A DNA stretch of 64,000 bases from assembly GCA_049647265.1 (NCBI GenBank), contig JBARXJ010000029.1:62001-126000 (forward strand), given 5' to 3'. The position numbers were made by a program, and so were the translations under genes. Within the stretch, counting starts at the first letter, position 1. The number at the start of each line of letters is the position of its first letter. This document shows positions 53,424 to 61,478 of this stretch, piece after piece. A model generated the notes under the pieces. It had not been told where the DNA came from. It ran no database searches and was given only the letters and a program-made list of their open reading frames with translations. Source of the DNA: JAAURB01 sp049647265 (GTDB lineage: Bacteria > Cyanobacteriota > Cyanobacteriia > Cyanobacteriales > Microcoleaceae).

Positions 53424-56039
53424 ATGCCATTCAAGAAAATACGTCGATCTAATCTTTCTACAGAAACTCCGGAAACACTTTATCGAGACTACAGAAATCG
53501 CAAAATTGAAGGCTTATTGTCTCATCAAGCAGATATTATTCGAGAATATTGTGAGAAAGCTGTCGAAAAATCAGACGTTGCTTTACAGCTACCAACGGGT
53601 AGTGGTAAAACCATTGTGGGTCTTTTGATCGGAGAATGGCGATTAAGACATTTCAGAGAAAAAGTTGTATATCTTTGTCCAACTAAGCAGCTTGCTCATC
53701 AAGTTGTTGAGCAGTCAATTAATAAGTATGGGATTAAAGCGAACCTTTTTACTGGCAAGCAAACCGAATACCATCCAACTAAAAAAACAGAATATCGCAA
53801 TGCAGACACTATTGCCGTAACAACTTACAGCGGCTTATTTAATACAAACTCATTTTTTGACAATGCAGATGTGATCATTCTTGATGACGCTCATGCTGCT
53901 GAAAATTATATTGCAAAATATTGGTCTCTTGAAATTAGTCGTAAGAATAACTGGGAAATATTTCGACCACTAATTGATTACTTTAAGCCAGCTTTATCAG
54001 AATCACATTATTCACGATTAATTCGTCAATCATCAGACAATTCTGATGCCCAGTGGATCGAAAAAATTCCAACACCTCTGCTTTGTAAATATGAGCTACT
54101 CACAAAGCTTATCTCTTTACTAGATGAACAGGTTAAAGATTCTGATTTATATTATCCTTGGTCTGTCATTCGCGATCACTTGAGTGCTTGCCATATATAC
54201 ATTAGTTATAAAACAATTTTATTTAGACCGCTTATACCCCCAACAAGGACACATCAGCCATTTTCTCAAGCAAAACAACGTATTTATATGTCTGCAACTT
54301 TAGGAGAAGGTGGAGAATTAGAACGTCTGACTGGTGTAGAAAATATAGAACGTTTAAAGATTCCAAAGGGATGGGATCAACAAGGCATTGGTAGAAGATT
54401 CTTCTTATTTCCAGAAAGCTCTCTTGATCAAGATGATTCCTTAGATTTGGTCTGTAAGATGATTCAATCTACAAATCGTTCACTTGTTTTAACTCCGGAT
54501 AAAAATACAGAAAATGAATTAAGCGAATCTATTTTAAAAGCAACGCAATATAAGATATTTAATGCCTCACAAATTGAAAAATCAAAGCAGGATTTTATTA
54601 CAACAGAGAAAGCTGTTGCAGTTGTTGCTAATCGATATGATGGTATAGATTTACCGGGAGATGAATGTCGTCTTCTGATTATTCAGAATCTACAGAAAGC
54701 AACAAATTTACAAGAGAAATTTATTTTAACAAAATTGGCGGCTGGTATTCTTTTTCAAGATAGAATTAGAACTCGAATTATCCAGGCAGTTGGAAGATGC
54801 ACAAGATCGGCAACTGACTATGCAGCAGTGATAATTTTGGGTGATGAACTATCTGAGAGTTTACAAAGTCCGAATAAAAGAAAATTGTTACACCCAGAGC
54901 TTCAAGCTGAAATTGAATTTGGTCTTGAACAATCTAAAGCAAGTGATGAAAATAATTTTTTAGATCTTCTAAAGATATTTCTTGAACATGAAAAAGAATG
55001 GGATAATGCAGATCAAGAACTTATTTCACTACGAGATGATTTACATCAAGAAAAACTACCTGCTTTTGATAAGTTAAAGAAAGCTGTTTCCCATGAAGTG
55101 AAATATCAGTATGCTCTTTGGAATAACAACTTTGAAGGCGCAGTTAATGAGTGTCGGGAAGTTTTAAGTCATCTTCAGGAAGATGATGTGGAAGGATATC
55201 AGGCATTTTGGTATTACCTGGCAGGTAGTGCAGCTTGGCTAGGTGCAAAACAGGGAATCGCTTCTATGGAAAGCATAGCAAGGGATAACTTTAAAGGAGC
55301 AGATAAAGTGGCTCCCCAAGTTTCTTGGTTTTCTGAGCTTTCTCGATTATCACTTAACGACGATGAAGATTCTCAACCAAATACAGATACAAGATTAACG
55401 CAAGTGATTGAAGGTTTAGCTAATCAATTGACAAAATTGGGTACAGCTTATAATCAAAAATTTGAAGCTGAGGTCAAAGAGATTCTTGAAAATCTTAAGA
55501 AAGATGGAAAAGAAAACACAACGCAGTTTGAAATAGCTCATGAAAAGCTTGGTAAATTATTGGGTTATGAAGCAGGTAGATCTACAGGGGCTTCTACTCC
55601 AGATCCTTGGTGGATTGCGGGTGAAGATTTATGTATTGTATTTGAAGATTACTCAGGAGCAAATCCTAGCACTAGAATTGGTAAAAAGAAGGTTCAACAA
55701 GCAGAAGGTCATCGTGATTGGATTGTAACTTATGAACAAATCAAGCTTTCTAACCAAGCCGAAATTATTACTGTTATGGTTGCACCTTGTACAGAAATTG
55801 AGAAAAGTGCTGTCATTCACGCGAAAGAGGTATGTTACTGGAATATAACAGAATTCAGAAAATGGGCAGAGGATGCAATTTCTGTGGTTAGAGAACTAAG
55901 AATAAGTTTTCCTGGAGAAGCTGACCTTGATTGGCGTAAACGAGCTATTAAAGCATACCCAGATGCGAAAATTGATCCAGCTTCTTTAGTTGAGATGCTT
56001 TCTAACAATAAATTACGCGATCTTCCTCAATCTAATTAG
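53424..56039 (+). CDS. SF2 helicase with C-terminal nuclease-like domain
   Basis: An 871-residue protein. RecA domain 1: motif I PTGSGKT (57-63), motif Ia CPTKQLAHQ, motif II DDAH (154-157); motif III MSATLG near 290; RecA domain 2: QAVGRCTRSATDYA near 450 (motif VI, XPD/Rad3-like). Residues about 505-700 are helical. The C-terminal part has LGYEAGR (about 712), DPWW (about 725), IVFEDYS (about 738) and QQAEGHRDWI (about 757), which follows the layout of PD-(D/E)xK nucleases found on defence helicases, but the lysine expected after FED is Tyr, so catalysis is uncertain. Such helicase-nuclease fusions act against foreign DNA; this is inference. Transcribed alone, or with the antitoxin upstream. 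Confidence 0.7.
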   Translation: MPFKKIRRSNLSTETPETLYRDYRNRKIEGLLSHQADIIREYCEKAVEKSDVALQLPTGSGKTIVGLLIGEWRLRHFREKVVYLCPTKQLAHQVVEQSINKYGIKANLFTGKQTEYHPTKKTEYRNADTIAVTTYSGLFNTNSFFDNADVIILDDAHAAENYIAKYWSLEISRKNNWEIFRPLIDYFKPALSESHYSRLIRQSSDNSDAQWIEKIPTPLLCKYELLTKLISLLDEQVKDSDLYYPWSVIRDHLSACHIYISYKTILFRPLIPPTRTHQPFSQAKQRIYMSATLGEGGELERLTGVENIERLKIPKGWDQQGIGRRFFLFPESSLDQDDSLDLVCKMIQSTNRSLVLTPDKNTENELSESILKATQYKIFNASQIEKSKQDFITTEKAVAVVANRYDGIDLPGDECRLLIIQNLQKATNLQEKFILTKLAAGILFQDRIRTRIIQAVGRCTRSATDYAAVIILGDELSESLQSPNKRKLLHPELQAEIEFGLEQSKASDENNFLDLLKIFLEHEKEWDNADQELISLRDDLHQEKLPAFDKLKKAVSHEVKYQYALWNNNFEGAVNECREVLSHLQEDDVEGYQAFWYYLAGSAAWLGAKQGIASMESIARDNFKGADKVAPQVSWFSELSRLSLNDDEDSQPNTDTRLTQVIEGLANQLTKLGTAYNQKFEAEVKEILENLKKDGKENTTQFEIAHEKLGKLLGYEAGRSTGASTPDPWWIAGEDLCIVFEDYSGANPSTRIGKKKVQQAEGHRDWIVTYEQIKLSNQAEIITVMVAPCTEIEKSAVIHAKEVCYWNITEFRKWAEDAISVVRELRISFPGEADLDWRKRAIKAYPDAKIDPASLVEMLSNNKLRDLPQSN

Positions 56040-56113
56040 CTATTTTGTTGTCCTGTTATGATTAAAAGCTAAAAGCAATAATTATCTGTATGAACTCATG
56101 CTAAAAGAGGATA

Positions 56114-56532
56114 ATGCCAGCTAAAGATATTTACCATGATGCAGTTAAAGCGGCTTTAATAAAGGATGGCTGGACAATTACTGCCGATCCCTACACAATT
56201 CGTTTTGAAGATGCAGAACTATTTGCGCTCCTTAGCGGCTGAAAAACCAATTGCAGCAGAACGAAATCAACAGAAAATTATTGTAGAAGTCAAGAGTTTT
56301 TTGAGTCCATCACCGATGCGAGATTTTCAAACGGCATTATTGTCAATATATTCTGTATCGCAACCTAATTAATTTGACTGAACCTGAATACTGTGTTTAT
56401 CTAGCGATTAAAGATAGTGTATATGAAAAGTTTTTTAGAAGAAAGTCTATTGAAGTTGTGGTGAGTCAGAATCAAGTCTTTATAATAGTGGTAGATACAG
56501 ATCTGGAGGAAATTACTCGATGGATCAATTAG
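56114..56532 (+). pseudogene. xisH: XisH, with two frameshifts
   Basis: MPAKDIYHDAVKAALIKDGW begins the normal XisH sequence and runs to EDAELFA, where one extra base shifts the frame (near 56228); the second frame reads LAAEKPIAAERNQQKIIVEV through SPMRDFQTAL, and a second extra base (near 56340) moves it again; the third frame reads QYILYRNLINLTEPEYCVYL and ends DLEEITRWIN. Joined, the product is a full-length XisH of about 138 residues. The stop overlaps the xisI ATG, as usual for this pair. XisH has an endonuclease-like fold; function beyond the fdxN element is unknown. Confidence 0.85.
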
Positions 56533-56861
56533 AACATTACCAAACGTTAATAAAAAAAGTATTGACTGAATATCATAATTGGGTTTCTGGTTCATCTAAT
56601 TTAAGAGAGGAAAGCTGTTTAATTTTTGATGATAATCGTCAGCATTATATCTGGATGTTTTTAGGGTGGGTAAATCAGAAAAAAATGGATCGCATACAAG
56701 TTTATATTCGGATTAAAAATGAAAAAATATATATTGAGGAAGACTGGACAGAGGAAGGAATTGCAACTGAATTATTAAATCTGGGAGTTCCAAAAGCGGA
56801 TATTGTCTTAGCCTTTTATCCACCCGAAGACCGGAAGTTTACTGAGTTTGCAATTATTTAG
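56520..56861 (+). CDS. xisI: XisI family protein
   Basis: An intact 113-residue XisI: MDQLEHYQTLIKKVLTEYHN, a central RIQVYIRIKNEKIYIEED, WTEEGIATELLNLGVPKADI and the C-terminus KFTEFAII. It overlaps the end of the broken xisH by 13 bases. Without an intact partner its role is unclear. It is one of two XisI loci in the window; the other (48121-48462) is on the opposite strand and broken. Confidence 0.92.
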   Translation: MDQLEHYQTLIKKVLTEYHNWVSGSSNLREESCLIFDDNRQHYIWMFLGWVNQKKMDRIQVYIRIKNEKIYIEEDWTEEGIATELLNLGVPKADIVLAFYPPEDRKFTEFAII

Positions 56862-57166
56862 AAAGTCAGAATAATTATTATCTGCATCAATTTATGCTAA
56901 AAACTATTGAAGGCTTTGATTAAGACGGATAAATTTAATTGAGTGAATTACCGCAAGAAATCGGTTATGCTATCGTTATGGATTTTATCGATAGAAATCT
57001 CCTGGTATAATCCCTGATAACCTTACTCCTCCATGGCTGAGGCGTTAGTGGGGGAAAATCTCAAAAAGCAAGAATTTAAGGTAAAATTTGTAATCTAAGG
57101 GCTTGATGAAGCACAATAGCCTTATAGCCGCCTCGACGGACTAGGGTTGACAAGCGAAGCAAGCCT
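56862..57166. other. Intergenic region with a possible xisH-leader remnant
   Basis: About 305 bases. 56870-56902 resembles the leader just before xisH (56077-56106): AATAATTA..TCTG.AT.AA...ATGCTAAAA, about 18 of 22 positions alike in the second half. The following GCTTTGATTAAGACGG resembles the start of xisH (GCTTTAATAAAGGATGG). It may be a decayed second copy. No intact gene is seen. Confidence 0.4.
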
Positions 57167-57211
57167 ATGTATATCTATACGACTCCTCAGTTTGACCGAC
57201 AAGCGAAGCAA
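57149..57211 (+). repeat. 14-base direct repeat around the SF1 helicase start
   Basis: GACAAGCGAAGCAA occurs at 57149-57162 (leader) and at 57198-57211 (inside the reading frame), 49 bases apart, on either side of the ATG at 57167. Confidence 0.8.
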
Positions 57212-60200
57212 CAAGGAATTCAGGCTAACGTCGCGCAATTGCTGGTGAACGTCCGGCAGCAGGGAATAACGGCAGTCTACAGCCTATTTGAGTGGAATTA
57301 TCCCTATTTAAAGCGACCCATTAAAAATAATTTGAGGTTAGTGGGGAGGGTTGTTAAACTCAATTCCCCTGGGGATGATGTTCTGTGTTTGCTGGCGGTA
57401 TTTACTCGAGGTGGAAAGGAATACGAAGCATTTTTACGTAACCCTGAACAATATGGTCAAAAACACCTAGACTCTCAAATTAACTGGGTGCAATTAGAAA
57501 CTAATATTCAGACTCAATGGCAAGAACAGCATTCATTGCCGCCGCGATTATCTTTACCTCATCAATTATATCATTTATGGTTAGATCGTCCGACTTGGGC
57601 AAGAAATAGTAACGATACTGTTATTTGTGAAAGTGAAGTTTGGGTGAGTCAATTTAAGCAGTCTGAAACTCAGGTTCAGTGGCGAAGTTATTATGATATT
57701 CTGGCTTATTTAGTAGAAGGAAATCAGCAGCAAAATGGTATTGTGCGCCGTTCTACACCTTTGCAAAACATTGAGTTATGCGGTAAACCGAATGAACAGC
57801 GTTATATTTTATATAGCCAGTTAGAAACGGCTGATTATCCGCCGCGAAATGTATTATTTTTATTATCTTTATTTTCTCATCTCCCGTCTGAAACTGAAAT
57901 TAATCAGATTACTCAACTGACTCATTTATTAAATTATCATCAGAATTCAGTTTTTGTTAATCAACCCCCAACTTTCGATCATTTATCCCGTTATACTCGT
58001 CGGTATTATCCCGATTATTTAATTGCAGATTCAGAGATTTGGTTAGAATTAGAACGAGATACTGGGATTAATTTAGCGCTATCGGTAGAAGAGGAAGAAA
58101 TTCTCCACGAGTTATCAACAGCCGAGTGGAATAATCATTCTCTTCCGGTGTTTATAAATGGACGCGCGGGTAGTGGGAAATCCACGATGTTAATCTATTT
58201 ATTTGCTGATTATTGTGACCGATATCAAAAATATTATCTTCAACAGAACTCAAACGATCCGGTTTATTATCCTTTATTTTTAACTTATAATGAGCGACTT
58301 TTAGCCAAAGCTAAAGAAGGGGTAGAAAAGTTACTGAAAAATCATCATAAATTTTTAATAGAAACGAATGGAAATATTCGCAATTCCGATTTGGATAACT
58401 GCTTTCAATCTTTTAATAAATTCTTATTAAGTCAGCTTCCAACTCATGCTTTAAATCACTTTGATTCCGATTATTATCTCTCATTTAATGAATTTAGAAA
58501 ACATTTTAAACGGCGATTTAATCGATATTCTCCAGAATTATGTTGGCATATTATTCGGACTTTTATTAAAGGTTATAGCCTGAAAGATCATCAAGATGAG
58601 TACATGACTCCAGAGGATTATGAAGAAGTGCCTCGGCGAGAACGAACCATTTCACTCGAAATCTTTAAAGCCATTTATAAACAGGTTTGGCCTTGGTATC
58701 ATCAATTAACGAGCCGTGAAGGCTATTGGGACGATCAAGATTTGATTCGTAAAGTCTTAGAATTAAAGTGCTACAAAGCTCAATATACAGCTATTTTCTG
58801 TGATGAAGCTCAAGATTTTACCAAGCTAGAATTACAGCTCATTATGAAAATATCGGTATTTTCTCAGTGTGAATTACGTCCGCCTTTAATGAGTTTACCT
58901 TTTGCTTTTGCGGGCGATCCATTTCAAACTTTAAATCCAACAGGTTTTCGTTGGGAAAGTGCTAAAGCTGCCTTTTTTGATCAAGTCATAGCGGCGCTTG
59001 ATCCGACTCGGCAACTGAATTTAAATATGACGTTTTATGAGTTAGAATCTAATTATCGTTCAAGTCCAGCTATTGTTAAGTTTACTAATTTAATTCATCT
59101 TTGGCGACAGGTTTTATTTAATATCCCAGAACTTAAACCTCAAGAAGCTTGGCAATCTTATCAAACTTCTAATCCACCTCAGAAGTTTATTTTTGATCGC
59201 TATACTTTCTCAGCAGAAGCACTCAAAAATCATTTACAAAAGTCTCCTATTTTTATTGTTCCTTGTGAAGCAGGAGGAGAATTAAACTATATTAAAAATG
59301 ATCCATTCTTGGCACCGCTTTTTCCAGATGTCAGCGAAATTAATCCCCCTAAAAATGTCTTAAGCGCCATTCAAGCAAAAGGTTTAGAGTTTCCTTTAAT
59401 TATTTTATATAAATTTGGCGATAAATTTGCTCAGAAGTTTCAAAAATCAATTTTGGATTACGCTCAAACTCAAGTTGAGCATTCTTTAGAATTAGAATAC
59501 TTTTTTAATAAGTTGTACGTTGCTGCCAGTCGAGGAATGTCTGATTTAATTATTATTGATACGAATATAGGAGATAAATTCTTATGGCAATATGCCACAA
59601 TTAGTGAGTCTAATTCTGTAGAAGAATGGTTAGAAAAAACAGATAAAAGGATGAATTGGGAGGGTTATGTCGATGGGATTCGGTGGGGGAATAATTTAGT
59701 TGAATTAGAAGGGGATAATCGGGAATTTCAAGCGAAAGAACTTGAAGATAATGGTTACTCTCAAAATGATTCTATTTCCTTGAGGCAAGCGAAACAATTT
59801 TATACTGAACTGGGTCAGATTGACAAGGCTCAATTATGCGAAGCTTGGGCGCTAAAATTTGATAAACAGTTTCATCAAGCCGGGATTTTATTCTTACAAT
59901 ATCAGCAAGAAATAGAAGCTTGGAACTGCTTTTGGCAGGGTTTATGCTGGCAAGCGTTAGTCGCTTGGTATCGACAGTTTCCTCGTAAAAAAACAATAGA
60001 ATATTCTGTGGTTCGGTTCATGGTAAATTCTGATAAAACAGTTGCTAAAATCAAAGAATTTACTCTATTTTTAGAAGACAATTTAGGCAGTTTAATTTTA
60101 CTGGAGAATCGTTTAGTTAAAGCTTGGAAAGTCACAATACAAGAATATAATAATCAAATTCGTCGGTTATTGAAAGAAAAACAACTTCTCGAACCGCAAG

Positions 60201-61435
60201 ATTGGCAACAAGTGGGTGATGTTTTAGAAGGGTTAGATGAAGCGAAATATTCGGGAATGCTTTCTGTGGCTGGGGACTGTTTTTATCGAGCAAAAAATTT
60301 AAAACGAGCGGTTAATTGTTGGCAAAATAGCGGACAAACTCATACAAGAGAATATAATTTAGCCAAAGCAGAGTTACTGGGAATTCCAGAGGGTTTACCC
60401 TATTTAGAAAAGGCAAAAGCGGATGATAAAATTATTAGTGAATGGGAAAATGCTGGCAAACCCGGAACTCAGCAATGGTTAAAGTTTATTGATTATATCG
60501 GACAAGCGTTACAACGACAGCATCGTTATCAAGATTGGGCAGAATACCTAATTCAAATTAAGCGCTGGAAACAGATTATTTTAGCGATTGAAAAATGCTC
60601 AAAACCAGAGCAAAATATACTAAAAATTGAATTAGTGCGTCAGTTATCCCGTTCTAATATTACATCTGAACAACTGCGAGAGGTTAGATATAGCTATGTA
60701 GTTTTAATGGAACAAGTCTTAAAAATACCCAATTTAAAACAATATTTATCGGTGGCAGAAATTGGAATTGCCTTTGAAAAAATTGGGGAATTAGTCCCGA
60801 CGCTGCGATTTTATGAACGCTTTATTCATCATCAACGTCATCCTCGTCTCTGCCAATGGACTCGTCAACGCTGGCTTGCAACAAAGTTAAAACAACAAGA
60901 ATATGCCTTAGTTGCTGAACCTAAACGGGCTGAAATCATTCGGCAAGAGATTTTAAAACGCAGTTATGATTGGGCAATTCCTGGGTCAGAGGTTCCCCTC
61001 GATCCACCTCGTCTTTATGATGAGAATGCTACGGTTGATACTATTCTAAATCGGGCTAATTTTCAGTCGATTAATTCTCCGGTTACCGACTTGGAAATCA
61101 CTGGACTCCCTGCCAATATTAAGGTAAAATCTTTAAGTAAAGAGATTGGAGCTTATAGTTTTCGCATTGCTGCGTTAGAGATTAAACGAGTTAAAAAAGA
61201 ACAAACCTTATGGCTATTAATTCGGGATACAGTCACTTCTCGAGAAGTTCAAGTGAAAGTGGAAAACAAAATAGCCAGTGTAAAAGTCGGCGACATTAAA
61301 ATAGAAGCCACAGACGGCAAACAATTATCTTTTGAAAGCCCCACCCGAGAGTATCGAGGCGTTATTTTTTATCAAACTCAACCCCCTCGCGTTGAACTGT
61401 CTGTGCGAGGTTTATCGAATAAAATCTGTTTATAA
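57167..61435 (+). CDS. UvrD/Rep-like SF1 helicase with long C-terminal extension
   Basis: A 1422-residue protein. Residues 1-330 are an N-terminal extension; its first 110 (YIYTTPQFDRQAKQQGIQ, then LVGRVVKL, then RGGKEYEAFL) have a RelE/ParE-like look, which is a guess. The helicase core has motif I GRAGSGKST (about 331), motif II DEAQD (about 545), GDPFQTLNP (about 583), SNYRSSP (about 628), QAKGLEFP (about 736) and VAASRG (about 784), all SF1A signatures intact. Residues about 900-1250 are helical and repeat-like (AKNLKRAVNCWQNSGQTH), and the last 150 are beta-rich. Similar large helicase-TPR proteins occur in cyanobacteria and eukaryotes (TRANK1-like). Role unknown; a defence or RNA-handling function is inferred from context. 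Confidence 0.8.
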   Translation: MYIYTTPQFDRQAKQQGIQANVAQLLVNVRQQGITAVYSLFEWNYPYLKRPIKNNLRLVGRVVKLNSPGDDVLCLLAVFTRGGKEYEAFLRNPEQYGQKHLDSQINWVQLETNIQTQWQEQHSLPPRLSLPHQLYHLWLDRPTWARNSNDTVICESEVWVSQFKQSETQVQWRSYYDILAYLVEGNQQQNGIVRRSTPLQNIELCGKPNEQRYILYSQLETADYPPRNVLFLLSLFSHLPSETEINQITQLTHLLNYHQNSVFVNQPPTFDHLSRYTRRYYPDYLIADSEIWLELERDTGINLALSVEEEEILHELSTAEWNNHSLPVFINGRAGSGKSTMLIYLFADYCDRYQKYYLQQNSNDPVYYPLFLTYNERLLAKAKEGVEKLLKNHHKFLIETNGNIRNSDLDNCFQSFNKFLLSQLPTHALNHFDSDYYLSFNEFRKHFKRRFNRYSPELCWHIIRTFIKGYSLKDHQDEYMTPEDYEEVPRRERTISLEIFKAIYKQVWPWYHQLTSREGYWDDQDLIRKVLELKCYKAQYTAIFCDEAQDFTKLELQLIMKISVFSQCELRPPLMSLPFAFAGDPFQTLNPTGFRWESAKAAFFDQVIAALDPTRQLNLNMTFYELESNYRSSPAIVKFTNLIHLWRQVLFNIPELKPQEAWQSYQTSNPPQKFIFDRYTFSAEALKNHLQKSPIFIVPCEAGGELNYIKNDPFLAPLFPDVSEINPPKNVLSAIQAKGLEFPLIILYKFGDKFAQKFQKSILDYAQTQVEHSLELEYFFNKLYVAASRGMSDLIIIDTNIGDKFLWQYATISESNSVEEWLEKTDKRMNWEGYVDGIRWGNNLVELEGDNREFQAKELEDNGYSQNDSISLRQAKQFYTELGQIDKAQLCEAWALKFDKQFHQAGILFLQYQQEIEAWNCFWQGLCWQALVAWYRQFPRKKTIEYSVVRFMVNSDKTVAKIKEFTLFLEDNLGSLILLENRLVKAWKVTIQEYNNQIRRLLKEKQLLEPQDWQQVGDVLEGLDEAKYSGMLSVAGDCFYRAKNLKRAVNCWQNSGQTHTREYNLAKAELLGIPEGLPYLEKAKADDKIISEWENAGKPGTQQWLKFIDYIGQALQRQHRYQDWAEYLIQIKRWKQIILAIEKCSKPEQNILKIELVRQLSRSNITSEQLREVRYSYVVLMEQVLKIPNLKQYLSVAEIGIAFEKIGELVPTLRFYERFIHHQRHPRLCQWTRQRWLATKLKQQEYALVAEPKRAEIIRQEILKRSYDWAIPGSEVPLDPPRLYDENATVDTILNRANFQSINSPVTDLEITGLPANIKVKSLSKEIGAYSFRIAALEIKRVKKEQTLWLLIRDTVTSREVQVKVENKIASVKVGDIKIEATDGKQLSFESPTREYRGVIFYQTQPPRVELSVRGLSNKICL

Positions 61436-61440
61436 TCTGC

Positions 61441-61466
61441 TAGAGACGTTTGATTTAACGCCTCTA
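61441..61466. terminator. Hairpin between convergent genes
   Basis: TAGAG(A)CGTT at 61441-61450 pairs with AACG(C)CTCTA at 61457-61466, with one internal mismatch and a six-base loop, between the ends of the SF1 helicase and the WD40 kinase. Confidence 0.6.
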
Positions 61467-61478
61467 TTGCAGGATTAA

